From: Ichthyophis bannanicus
Lineage: Eukaryota; Chordata; Amphibia; Gymnophiona; Ichthyophiidae
Length of the DNA: 64,000 bases
Direction of reading: 5' to 3'
Assembly (NCBI GenBank): GCA_033557465.1
Contig: CM066035.1
Span: forward strand, 906,285,309-906,349,308
Below are positions 21,292-32,089 of the stretch, in pieces. The notes under the pieces were generated by a model that saw only the letters and a program-made list of their open reading frames with translations, searched no databases and had not been told where the DNA came from. A program made the position numbers and the translations under genes. The first letter of the stretch is position 1; each line of letters starts with the position of its first letter.

Positions 21292-23745
21292 AAGTTTTTA
21301 AAGTTGTCCTCAGCATCTGTGCCTCCCACCCTATGGGATAATAGCAATCTGGCAGTTAAAGGAGGACAGCCCATAACAAAGAAGCTAGACACAGGGGACA
21401 TTTGCAACAAACTAAAACATGCCCAGTCTTCTATGTCATGGGACAATGATAGTATTTCAACTGGCCTAACCCTTTAAGCGACTAGTAAGCACTTAGCCAC
21501 TCCCTTCTAAAAGCATTCAGCCAGTTATTAGAAATTTAACAAGTAAAGGAGAGAGAGGGACCCTGACCGTTTACATGCTAGAGCAGTGGTTTGGGACCCC
21601 AAATGGGGTCACATCATCAGTGGATAGGGTCTCTCTGAGCCTCCCACTGTAACCTATCCTCGGTAATGGCAGGTTCTGTGAATGTTCACAAGTCTGCCCT
21701 CCTCCTACATAGGCTTTTTGTTAGACTGGTGCCGGGGTCTGCAAACACACACTGGCACACAGGACCCATGCTCACTGCTGCTACTACCTTCATGCTCTTC
21801 ATGCTTTGGATAAGTGGCGGGGGGGGGGGGGGCGGGAGAAGAAATGGATAAGGCAGGGGAGGAAAATGGATGGGAAGTTTGATATTTTGATTTCATCATC
21901 TGGGGCCATGTGAATTTTTAAGTGTTAAAATGGTGTCATATTGGATAAGTGTTTGGGAAGCATTGTGCTGGAGAGTCAGTTTGGAACTAATTTTCCTCTT
22001 CAAGTCAATAAACTGGGCGGTTCAGTTCCCTAGCTCCCCTTGCCATACCTATACGAACTTTATGCAGAACCAGAAACACTAACCTGATGATAGCCTAAAT
22101 TCATGTTTCTTTCTATAGATGTGGACTTAGAATATGCCTCAGTATCAATAAGCTAAGATGTGCATCCCTGGCTTCCTTGGGTCTGGTTGGAACTGGACGC
22201 ATAGAGGAAGATGGGATTCTGATCTTGCAGGGCACATCTAGCTTCCGTAGGATCAGAATCCCATCTAAAGCCTGTACGTGCAGGCCTGAACCTGATTCCA
22301 GTCAGCCTGCACATACAGGAACCTGCCGGGCTAACTCAGTCAAGGCTCCTGAATGCAGCTGCGGTGCCATGGCATCCGGCTGCCATGCCACCACAGCTCC
22401 ATTCAGGAGCCGCGATCCCCAGCCACCGCCGACTTCATTCTTTCCCCACAGCCTGACCACTGATCTGGCCTCCCATGGCCAGGGTTGGGCTGCAGGGAAT
22501 CTCCTGCACCCCTTCCAGCCTTAGTTGCCGCCTAGGTCTGCTGTTTCCCATCTAGTCTGCTGGCCCCGAACGTACAGGGCAGACATTAGAATTGGCCCAG
22601 TATGTCTGTGGCCACGGATCACCCACTGTCTACCCTAACTCTGCATTTGCACCGCCCCTTTCCCACCCCCGTCTAGCCTCCCCATACAAACTCCTTGTTC
22701 ATACTGGAAGGCTTGGCGGGGATGGGAAAGGACAATGAAAAGTGGGGATAGACATCCCAATGGGATGTCCATCCCCACTAATCGTGTTACAGAATAGGCC
22801 CCACTATGTCTTACTTACTCACAGCTTGAATTAGAATAAAAAACAAAACAAAAAAAACCACAAACACTCTCAAAACAGTTCATTTTCATTATTCGCAACA
22901 AGAGCTGCGTCTCCAAATGGGTTAGCTTTGAGCATACCGTGACAGTAATGATCCTCATTCCTAAGCAAATAGGTATTCTCTCCTGTGTTTGTCTAATCAA
23001 GGTGTACAAGTGTTCTCCCCAGAACCTTTCAAATGGGCACCTCACCTGACCGATTTTACTGACCGCTTGGCTAACAGTCTTTTGAACTGACATGGCAAAA
23101 TAATGAGCAGGAATGGAAAAATGATTTAAGTGATTTTGTAATAAATTTAAAAAAAACGTAACTGTGTATGTAAATATAATATAAGCAATGGGATTTTTAA
23201 TGAATTTGAGTGGTAAATGAAACACATCTTATATGGCATTCCTGAAGGACTACTTTTGGCTGGCTTAAAGTACGGCCCACCAGACTACTCCTTCATGCTG
23301 ACCAGCTGGTAAAAATGTCTGGGGAGAACATTGTGTAGGCAACAGAAATTCACAAGTATCACCCTTCATCTGATTACAGATGATATCAGAGGGATATAAA
23401 AAATAAGTTTGTCACCTCTTCAGGCTTCTGCTGTGATTTAACTGTAACAGGTGGTGTCTTGGGACGTACCGTTTCTGGGTGAGAGAAAGAAACAGTATTC
23501 TAGTGCACGTTAAGCTATCAGTTTTGCAGTCTTATTTTAGGCCGTTATCTATGCCCCAATAACTTACGAGTTGTCCATGTCACAGGAACTGGTAAAACAT
23601 TTCAAGTATAGATTTTTCGTGGACAGATGTTTTTAAAGATTAATTTTCTGATGCTCTATTTTTTTAAATTTCAGAAATGCACAGTGCAAGCTTACAGAAG
23701 ACTGACTATTTCATTTATTCAAGCTGAACTGAAGGAGATGCATAC
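21292..23745 (-). other. SYAP1 intron sequence without clear features
   Basis: No exon, RNA gene or intact element is seen. There are small hairpins at 22209-22224 paired with 22251-22266 (perfect 16-base arms) and at about 22743-22778 (tggggat arms). A run of G is present near 21820. Confidence 0.5.
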
Positions 23746-23894
23746 CCATCAGCTCTGCATCATCTTGTCGGCTGCTGTTCTTTTCATCTTTGCCCATTGC
23801 TTGCTGCTGAGCTGCGAGCGCAGTGAGCTGTGCAGACTGTTTAATCAGGGAGACACGGTAGAAATAGTTTCTCCAGAACACCTCCTCTTTTACG
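23746..23894 (-). CDS. SYAP1: SYAP1 exon encoding the second half of the BSD domain
   Basis: 149-base exon on the minus strand. The acceptor is a pyrimidine-rich tract ending tttcag at 23895, and the donor is GG/gtatgc after 23746. It is entered in phase 2: one base completes a leucine codon, then the exon reads [35 protein letters not shown] and an acidic stretch ending DDAELM. The adjacent Phe-Trp pair and downstream Tyr/Phe are the BSD-domain signature, and the sequence matches my memory of vertebrate SYAP1 nearly residue for residue. In mammals SYAP1 is a cytoplasmic and Golgi-associated protein of synapses, linked to AKT activation. The next exon is not in the window. Confidence 0.93.
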
Positions 23895-24239
23895 CTGAAA
23901 GCAAAATAAAAGGATGAATACTGGTGATGGTAAGATCTGATAAGTATGAATTCAATTATAAGAAGTTTAATGACCCATTGCACATAGGTGACAATTACAT
24001 CAAACATTCTGACTTTGTAATTTCATAGACCTGCAAGTCTTCAAACAAACTTAAATACAAGTGAGAAATTCTGCTTCATCTGTCCAGTTTGGGCAGAAAT
24101 TTCTAGTAGCAGGCTACCTAATGTGCACAACATTTAGGTTTACAAGTATAAGTGCAGTCCAAGGCCTTTGTTTGGACCCTGGATGATACAGGCTTTGCAC
24201 AAGATCTAGAGCACCAGGTGAGCTATTTGGGGAATAATA

Positions 24240-24700
24240 TGATGAAGTGCACTCATGGCTGTGAAAACTCATTCCTTATCAGCCATGTCAGATCAGTCCA
24301 GACAAGTGGGTTATGTCCCCCCTGCCAGTCAATGGAGACGGAGATAAAAGCTCAGAGTTGACTTATCTCCCCTAAAGGAATCTGGGGCTGCCTTACGCTC
24401 TTCATTATTTCTTAGTCTCCAGCAGATGGTGCAGATGTGATCTGGAGCAGGATTGCTAGGCCCCAGAGCAGTGGTCTCCGCGCCATCCATCCTTGGTGGA
24501 ATAGGATCCAGATTGGGCTCCCAGGGTGGTAGTCTGCAGACCAATTGCCCTGCTAGAGCAGAATCCCAGTCTCCTGGGTAGCAGTCTGTGGGTGGATTCC
24601 ACTAGTTGAACAGGCTCTTAGGGCAACAGAAGCTTAAACAGCCAGGCAGCCACTCTTCTCCCTGCTAGCCAGTTAGTCCTTCAGCTCCCTAGCCTCTCCC
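24240..24700 (+). repeat. Dispersed repeat, family not recognised
   Basis: Contains cagtccagacaagtgggtt near 24294. A related segment occurs in reverse orientation near 58640-58670 (ccacttgttcggactagtc). The second half shares phrases such as gcagtctgtgggt and aacaggctc with 35750-36520. No ORF. Confidence 0.5.
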
Positions 24701-24951
24701 GTCGGATATGACTAAACATAATCAAGGTAATACCCAGGAACCTTTTTTCTGTATGGACTCTCTTTGGAAAGGGGGAGGACGGGACAACTCATGATCCCGC
24801 CCAAGACAGATGAGATTAGATCGGGATCAGGAGCAAGATCGAGTTTTTGGCCAATATCAGGAACAATCTTACAGAGGCCGCGGTTGCGGCCGGGGCCGAG
24901 GTCGGGGACAATGGAGGACGGATTGGTCAGAAGAAAGGAGACAATAGATAA

Positions 24952-27791
24952 CACAGGTACACTAAAAAATTTTTTTTTTAAACTCCATCTAATGTTTCGA
25001 TTGATTTTTATGTTTTTTGGTGCGCTGAATCCAAATCTGGTAACCAATTTGCTCCATCATGTACAGATTTTTTGCTACATTGGGTTAGCAGTTTGAGGTG
25101 AACGTTTCAGATTGAGTGCGATCGAGATAAAAGTTTCTTGGATGAATTCTTTATACTAATTGTTTAGTAGTTATTCAAATAAGAATAAAGAAAATTGTAA
25201 CAAGGCAGCACATAAGAATAGAGTAATGTCAACAAAACACACTGTGATGGTAGCAAAATTGTCTGCACTTAAAACAGCCACATACATGTGCACAAACATT
25301 GAGCATATAAGAGCGAGGTTAGACACAAAGCAAAGCAAAGAAATGTGCAAAAAATGTTGTACAGGTATGTATGTATGTAAGAATAGAAAACGCAAACCGC
25401 ACCATTACAATACATGAAGACAAACACCCGATGGTGTGAAAATAAAATTCTAATAAATGAGATCCGACACTGTGGTAATAACTAGCAAATTTTTATTTCA
25501 AAGTTTAGTAAAAACACGATATTTGTCAACACAGTTTATATTTTAAAGTCATTCTTGGGTCAATCAATCTCCTGGTGGGCCCGTTTCTTCTTCCCCCGAA
25601 TGCTTCTCTTGGTGCGCTGCTTGGCGTATTTTTCATCTGGGGTTTCCCGCAGCAGCAACCAGCAGAAATCAGCCATCATAGTGGTGTTCCATCTTCCTTG
25701 GTACCTTCTCTCTGCGTCCTTGATGTCCTGGTGAAACCTTTCACCTTGTTCTTCACTGTACGCCCCCAAGTTTTCGGGAAAGTAGTTCACATGGGAGTGC
25801 AAGAAATGGACTTTCAGGCTCATGTTACAGCCTTGTTCTTTGAAGGCATTGAGCATCCTGGCAACAATATCCTTATAGTTCTCATCCCACCTGTTCCCCA
25901 AGAATTTGAGAACATCATCCTTGAAGGAATCTCAGGCTTCTTTTTCCTTCTCAGACATCGTTTCAGCGAATGCTCCATCTGAAATGAGTTTCCTTATATC
26001 AGGGCCAACAAACACTCCTTCCTTTAGCTTTGCTTCAGAAAGTCGGGGGAACTTTGAGCAAAGGTACCGAAAGCACTCACCATCTTTTGGAAGGGACTTG
26101 ATGAATTGCTTAATGAGACCCAACTTAATGTGGAGAGGTGGTAATAGAATTTTATCACGAGGTACCAAGCTCTCATGAAGAACATTTTTCTCAATGGGTC
26201 TCAAATACTCCTGAATTGGCCAGTCTTTTTTCCCCCAGTGTAGGTCGCGGGCCCGGCTATCCCACAAGCAAAGGAAGCAGGGATATTTGGTGAAACCGGA
26301 TTGCTGCCCTAATAGCATTGATAGAATTTTAAAGTCTGCACAAATCATCCACTTATGCTCATCATAACGAATCTTCTGAAGAATCAGGGCCAAATTCTCG
26401 TATTTTTCTTGGAGAATAACAGAGTGAGCAATAGGAACTGAAGCGAATGTGTTGCCATTATGAAGAAGAACACCTTTTATGCTGTCTTTTGACGAATCAA
26501 TGAACAGCCGCCATTCAGCAGGATCATACTTGAGTTTAAACTTTTCCATCACTCCGTATATATCGTTGCAAAATACCAAATCTTCCTCTTTGCTGAAATA
26601 CTTCAAAAATTGTGTCTCGCGGTTGCGGTACCAATAAAAAGTTGTTCCTGGTGACAATAGATTTTTCTGTTTAAGCCGAGAACCTAGCAGTTGGGCAGCA
26701 TCTTTTGGGAGTCCTAAATCCCGGACTAAATCATTCAATTCAGCTTGAGAGAAAAGTTCAGGTTTCGGATCTGGTTCAGTTTCAAACTCGGAAGTACTGG
26801 ACTCATCGGAAAAGCCATCTGATGAGTCTCATCATGATCAGAACCGTCCACACAAATATGATCCAAAGATTTTGGTGGTTCAGGCACAGGTACTTCGTTG
26901 CTATGAGGCATAGGCCTAATTGCTGAGGGAAGGTTGGGGTAACTTATTACGTTCTTATTTTTTAAGTTGTATCCCTTCACAATGCAAGAGCAAAAATAGC
27001 AGTCACTGCTGTGGTCTCTTTGTTCACGCCACATCATAGGTATTCTGAAACGAAATGCTTGTTTTTTTACCTTTCATCCATAAGCGTAGATCTTCCTCAC
27101 ATGTCTTGCACACTTTGTGAGGAGCCCACGGTTTGTCTTGATCGCCTAACTTCAAACCGAAATAGGCGAAATATACTTTTTTAATAAATGCAGAAATGTT
27201 CCTCTGCCGCTTTTTCACGGTATATTCCCCACAAATAAAACAAAAACTGTCCGGAGAGTTGACGCAACCTCTGGCTCTGTGAGCCATCACAAATACACAG
27301 CACTGCAAACTACAACTGTAGTGAACCACTTCGGAATAAAGCTGGATTACGACTGAGCAAACAAAAGGTAATAATGAACTTGCAAGAAACTGAAATTTGA
27401 CAGGAACGTTCATGTCGCAACCACCGTGTTTGAGCGAGCGAACGAGGCGAGGCGAACAGGAAAGAACATGCGCCAGCGCGAGTACTGGATTTAGCCCCCC
27501 GCCTCCCAATTGTCCTGTTAATGTATAAAATGAATACAAAACACTCTAAAATATCATGAGGGAGTGTTTCTAGTTAGTTAACCATTACAACCTCTATTTT
27601 GGGCCAAGAAAATAAACTGCAGTCGGCTAAAAAGAAATTATGTGAACATTCCTTATATGGGTAAGAAATCTAATTTTGCAAGAAAACGTGACGTGATGGA
27701 ACATTTTGGCTATTTTTCCTGGATTCAGCACCCCAAAATCTATAGGAATCAGTTGCAAAACTGGAGGCAGTTTTTTGGTAGTGTACCTGTG
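24952..27791 (-). mobile_element. DNA transposon of unassigned family with 13-base matching TIR tips
   Basis: Both ends begin CACAGGTACACTA (left 24952; right complement ending 27791). Imperfect similarity extends about 80 bases in to a gctgaatcca segment. Flanks carry TAA on both sides (24949-24951 and 27792-27794), a probable 3-base target duplication. It is 2,840 bases long and encodes one transposase-like protein on the minus strand (25560-27287). It interrupts the PLE1 reading frame. Confidence 0.8.
25560..27287 (-). pseudogene. Transposase-like protein with CxxC pairs, frameshifted
   Basis: Probable start ATG at 27287 (MAHRARGCVNSPDSFCFICG). The N-terminal part has CFIC and CKTCEEDLRLW pairs plus YFCSC, suggesting zinc binding. 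The middle has LNDLVRDLGLPKDAAQLLGS, TTFYWYRNRETQFL and HKWMICADFKILSMLLGQQ. The C-terminal part has PLHIKLGLIKQFIKSL, FLHSHVNYFPENLGAYSEEQ and GRWNTTMMADFCWLLL. The reading needs at least three frame changes (near 27030, 26737 and 25915). I know similar proteins as uncharacterised genes in many invertebrates. Conserved Asp/His/Glu in these blocks may be catalytic, but I cannot assign a named superfamily. Confidence 0.7.
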
Positions 27792-27794
27792 TAA

Positions 27795-30035
27795 TCAATC
27801 TAGTATTAACACTCCAAACAATGTGATTAACATCTCTAAATATTCATTGACGCCTAACGAGGAGTCTATTCTCAACAAAGGATTATCATTTGTTCCTAAA
27901 AATAAGGCTGATCCATTTGAGGTCCACATCGATTTATACAAATTTTTTAGGAAATTACAGATACAGCAATTCTTCTCTAGCCGAGATAATACCTATAAAG
28001 ATATCTCCATCGTTAGTAAGAAATCCACATGGATTCCCCCTCAGCAATCAGATTCCATTATAGAAGCTTTTGAAAAAGTAGTACTAGCACAGGTTGAAGC
28101 AGTTATGAAAGACAATTCAGCTTCATTTCATAACATTTCTTTAGGAGAAAGGAAAGCGATTCTTTCACTACAAAAGAATAATCAGATTATAATTAAACCA
28201 GCTGACAAAGGTGGAGCCGTAGTAGTATTAGATAAAGATTACTATATATAAGAAATTAATAGACAGTTAAAAGACCATGTTTTTTTTTAATCAAAGATCA
28301 GATAAAGATCCTACAATTGATCTTAAAAGGAGTATTGACAATTTAGTTATTACTGCCTTTGAGATAGGTTACATAACTAAAAAAAAGAGAGATTTTCTTA
28401 TTGTGGAATCCCCAGTGATCCCCACGATATACATTATTCCCAAAATTCACAAGTCTCTCGTGGCTCCACCTGGACGTCCGATAGTCTCAGCTATTGGTTC
28501 AATTTTAGAACCCATTTTGAAGTTTTTAGATATTCTCCTGCGGCCCTTCGTCAACGAAATGTTGTCATATGTACGAGATTCAGCGCATGTAATATAATAG
28601 AGATTTTATCTTCTTTTAAGAATTACAGAGCTGACATCATTTTGGTTACACCTGATGTGGAGTCGCTCTACACTAACGTGCCACAAAAGGAGGCGTTCAA
28701 TATTATTGATCAAAGTCTTCAGAGACGGACTGAACATCGCCGGATTTCTACGTCATTTTTATTATCCTTGGCACAAATTGCATTATTTGAAAATGTTTTC
28801 TGTTTTAGGAATTTGTTTTATAAGCAAATCAAAGGGGTAGCGATGGGGTCTGCTATGGCTCCTGATATAGCCAACCTTTATATGTTTAATTTTGAGAACA
28901 ATTATCTAAAGGTACACCCCTTTAGTGACAATATTGGCCTTTGGATTCGATATATCGATGATATCCTTATTCTTTGGCATGGTTCTGTGGAGAGACTTGA
29001 TGATTTTAACACATGGATTAATCAACTAGATGGTAATTTGAGATTTCAGATTACATATGATCCTTATCAGATAGCCTATCTCGATCTCTTAATCAGGAAA
29101 GAAAAGGACGGGTTTTCCACAACACTTTACCGTAAACCCACCGACAGGAATCAACTTCTTCATTTTAGTAGTTACCACAATCCATCATTAAAGAGAAATC
29201 TTCCTGTGGGTCAATTTTTAAGAGTTAGAAGGGCCTGCACTAATTTACATGATTTTGAGAAGGAAGCTAATGATATGAAAGAGAGGTTTTTAACAAGGCG
29301 GTATCCTGTGACATACATTGAACAAGCTTATAAAAGAGCGAAGGATTCATCGCGGACCTCCTTATTACAACCAAGAATAAAAGGAAGACAATTTAAGGGT
29401 AGTGTGTCCTTTGCTGTATTCACAATATTTGTCTAAAATTATTAAGATTCTCAAGAACGAATGGCATCTCATCCAAACTTTGCCGTGTTTTCAAGACACG
29501 AAGCTTACGATTGCACATAAACGTAATATTAATTTACGGAATCTTTTAGTACCCTCAGCTTTGACAGAAAGAGGATATTCTCCAAAATATAAAGGACAGT
29601 TCCAATGTGGGAAATGTCTGGTTTGTTTAAATGTGCTTCCAATTAGAGAATGTTATATTCATCCCACCACTAACCAGAAGTTTCACATTAATGACTATTC
29701 CAACTGACACCCAAAATGTGATTTACGTTACACAATGCCCGTGCAAAAAATTATATGTTGGTAAGACAAGCCGTAATATTAGAATTAGGATTTCAGAACA
29801 CAAAAGTTGCATTAGGAGAGGTTTAACTGATAAACCTCTAGTAGCCCATTGGCAAGCTAATCATCATGGAATTATGGATTTAAAATTTTTTGTCATTAAG
29901 AAGGTTAAAATTAACTGGAGAGGTGGAGATATAAATAAGACCATGCTGAGACTGAAGCAAAGGTTTATATACCTATTGGGATCCCTAGACCCACATGGTC
30001 TTAATCTGGATAGAGATCTCTCCGTCTTTCTGTAA
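27795..30035 (+). pseudogene. PLE1 reverse transcriptase plus GIY-YIG endonuclease
   Basis: Pieces at 27795-28251, 28277-28597, 28642-29436, 29402-29707 and 29631-30035. Blocks in order: IIKPADKGGAVVVLDKD; YIIPKIHKS; LVTPDVESLYTNVPQKEAF; the catalytic YIDDILILW; TLYRKPTDRNQLLHFSS; FQCGKCLVC; then the GIY-YIG module VIYVTQCPCKKLYVGKTSRN, IRISEHKS and a C-terminal LDPHGLN. Stops at 28249 and 28597 and two frame changes make it dead. Penelope-like RT is related to telomerase, and the GIY-YIG nuclease cuts the target. Confidence 0.88.
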
Positions 30036-31984
30036 CAATTTTATCACTGTGATGTAGTTTGGTTTGTAGTCTTCCCTGCCCCCCCTTTTTAGTTTTTATC
30101 CATAGCAGGCGAGGTTCTTTACAGGTTCGTTTCAATCTATTTTACATTTTTCGTATGGTTTAGTGATGTGGTGGCATTATTTATTTAATATTTATCTGTT
30201 TTTTACTCATATATGGTGGTAACTAGTCATATTAATTCATCAGTTTGTGTCATGTAACTGAATTTTGTCATTTAATATGATTTTAATATATTTAATGTGG
30301 TTTTATTGTTCATTAATAAATTTATTTGGGCTGGTGCATCATTGGTTTTTTATTGGCTTATTCGTTGCTCAAAGTTATTTAGGGTTATTTATTTATTTTT
30401 TCTCTTCCGTTTTTCGGTGGTGGTATAATTCTGGTTTAGAGATAGATGGATATGTTTTTTGCCCATTTTAAAGGGCATTTTAAACTCGATGGCATAATTT
30501 ATTTATTTATTTTTTAATTGCCCTCTTATTACTTGCTAGTGTATTTTTTAAGTATCTTATTTATTTATGTGTTTTTTAGCTTTAATCCCCCCCCGCTTAT
30601 AACCACCGGGGGTATCGTTCCCTGTTTTGAGACACATTCGCCCGGTTTTAAAAGGTGGTTTTTACTAGGTGGCAAACCCCTTTTTTTCAATGCCTCATGT
30701 CATGTTTTATGGAGATATGATTTGTTTTCATTGTAGCCTTATATGATAAGATTTTTCACCCATATCCCTAGTTTAAGCACGTATCTTCGTGCCTAGTGCT
30801 CCGACTCCGCCCATTTTGGCCTCCCTGGATATATTTTCAGTGCGCCTGCGTCTTTTGAAGTAAGTTCATGGCAGCGGATGAAGAGCCGATTCAAGTTTCC
30901 TTGGCAGGTTTGGGTCATGACTATATGCGTAGAGATTCCTAAATTCACTTTCAATAATTCCATAATATGGTCATTTTTAGAAAACGGGTCTCTTTTGGTT
31001 TGTTTTTTAGCATTGAAACGCGCTATTTTTGGTGTTCCTCAGCAGTCTTTAGCAGCATTATAGGAGAATACCGGTTCATGGTTTGTCTCTAATTCTTTAT
31101 TTTAAAATTTCATTGTCTACGTTTTAGTGTAATTTTGGCTGGTCATATTTATTTAAACACATACATCCTATTGTGGGTTGTCTATGATATTTGGTTGTCT
31201 TTGTCGGCATTAATTTGCATTTTTATATACATTGTATGTTGGTTAAAATAGCTTCTAAGGCCATCGTTCAATCACAATGTGTATATTACGTACCATGTCT
31301 ATATAGCTCTCTGTTCCTGAGCTACCCTTTGAAACATGTAGTTTTTATCATAAGTTTTTAATTCCTCAACACATGTTTTCATCCCCTTGAGGTTTTTGTC
31401 TTCACCGCACGCTCTTGCCACGTTTCTCTTTTGTTGGTCCACTCCGGTCATTTAGTATACAATTACCGCTTTGACCCGGTGAAAAGCGGTATATAAATAC
31501 AGCTAAATAAATAAAATAAATAAATAAATAAGTTTTTTTACTTTAGATGCATTTTTACATAACCATGAATTTGGGATTTGTTTTTACTTTTTAGCACGAT
31601 TGCAACTACAATAAGGTCATTAAAGTGTCCTTTATTATCATCACAGAGGTATTTATCCTCTTATCTATGTTTGTCACATTCTACATTTCTTTCTCCTCTA
31701 TTGCCTTATACTTTTCTATATGTATATAAGTTTTATTTAATGAGTTAAACCCTAACAAAAAGAACTTGGCAAAACGTTAATGTAATTATTAATTATTTAT
31801 TAGTTTTTATTTACACTTTTTACCCTCATGCTTGATATTGTTTTTACAGTTTATAAATGGTTTTGCATGTGTCACAAGTTTTCATTTTATTACAGCATCT
31901 GTTTTTTAATGTGTTTTAATGTGATTTATGTATTTATCATTAATTTATTTCATGTATTTATGGTTTTAGTTTCATCTACTTGAT
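30036..31984 (+). other. AT-rich PLE1 3' region
   Basis: No coding signal. T-rich with ttta repeats. A short L2-type tail (gcggtatataaatac, then aaataaata units) lies near 31485-31530, so a small SINE or LINE fragment has probably inserted. Confidence 0.5.
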
Positions 31985-32027
31985 CAACCCCTGACGAAGT
32001 GTGCGAAACACGGCCCGTGTCGGGTTG
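31985..32027 (+). ncRNA. Hammerhead ribozyme motif of PLE1
   Basis: Stem I caaccc (31985-31990) pairs with gggttg (32022-32027). The core ctgacga is at 31991-31997, with a very short stem II, then gaa at 32005-32007. Stem III acacgg/ccgtgt (32008-32020) has a one-base loop, and the cleavage-site residue is C32021. All invariant core positions are present. Penelope-like elements are known to carry such minimal type I hammerheads with short stem III. Confidence 0.8.
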
Positions 32028-32089
32028 GCAATAAGATTATTTAAATAAACTCTGTTTTTTTATAATCACGTCTTGCACTGGGTCCATCC

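Larger units (their letters stand above)
24713..32027 (+). mobile_element. Penelope-like element PLE1, interrupted by a DNA transposon
   Basis: Coding sequence for RT and a GIY-YIG endonuclease runs from 27795 to 30035. The segment left of the DNA transposon appears to be its N-terminal part, because a reading frame (24764-24951, ending in KETIDN) continues directly into the QSSINTPNN segment after 27795. The 1.95 kb after the ORF is AT-rich and ends with a hammerhead-ribozyme motif at 31985-32027. The left limit is uncertain and 30036-31984 may contain other insertions. Confidence 0.7.

Noticed and set aside
22743..22778. Rho-independent-type terminator hairpin
   Set aside because: No bacterial context; a short palindrome in intron sequence.
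22815..23225. Minus-strand ORF with KTVSQAVSKIGQ followed by a gtgagg, resembling an exon and splice donor
   Set aside because: It does not match the part of SYAP1 expected after the 23746 exon, and the rest of the ORF is low complexity.
23627..23917. Plus-strand ORF over the SYAP1 exon
   Set aside because: Antisense shadow of the minus-strand exon.
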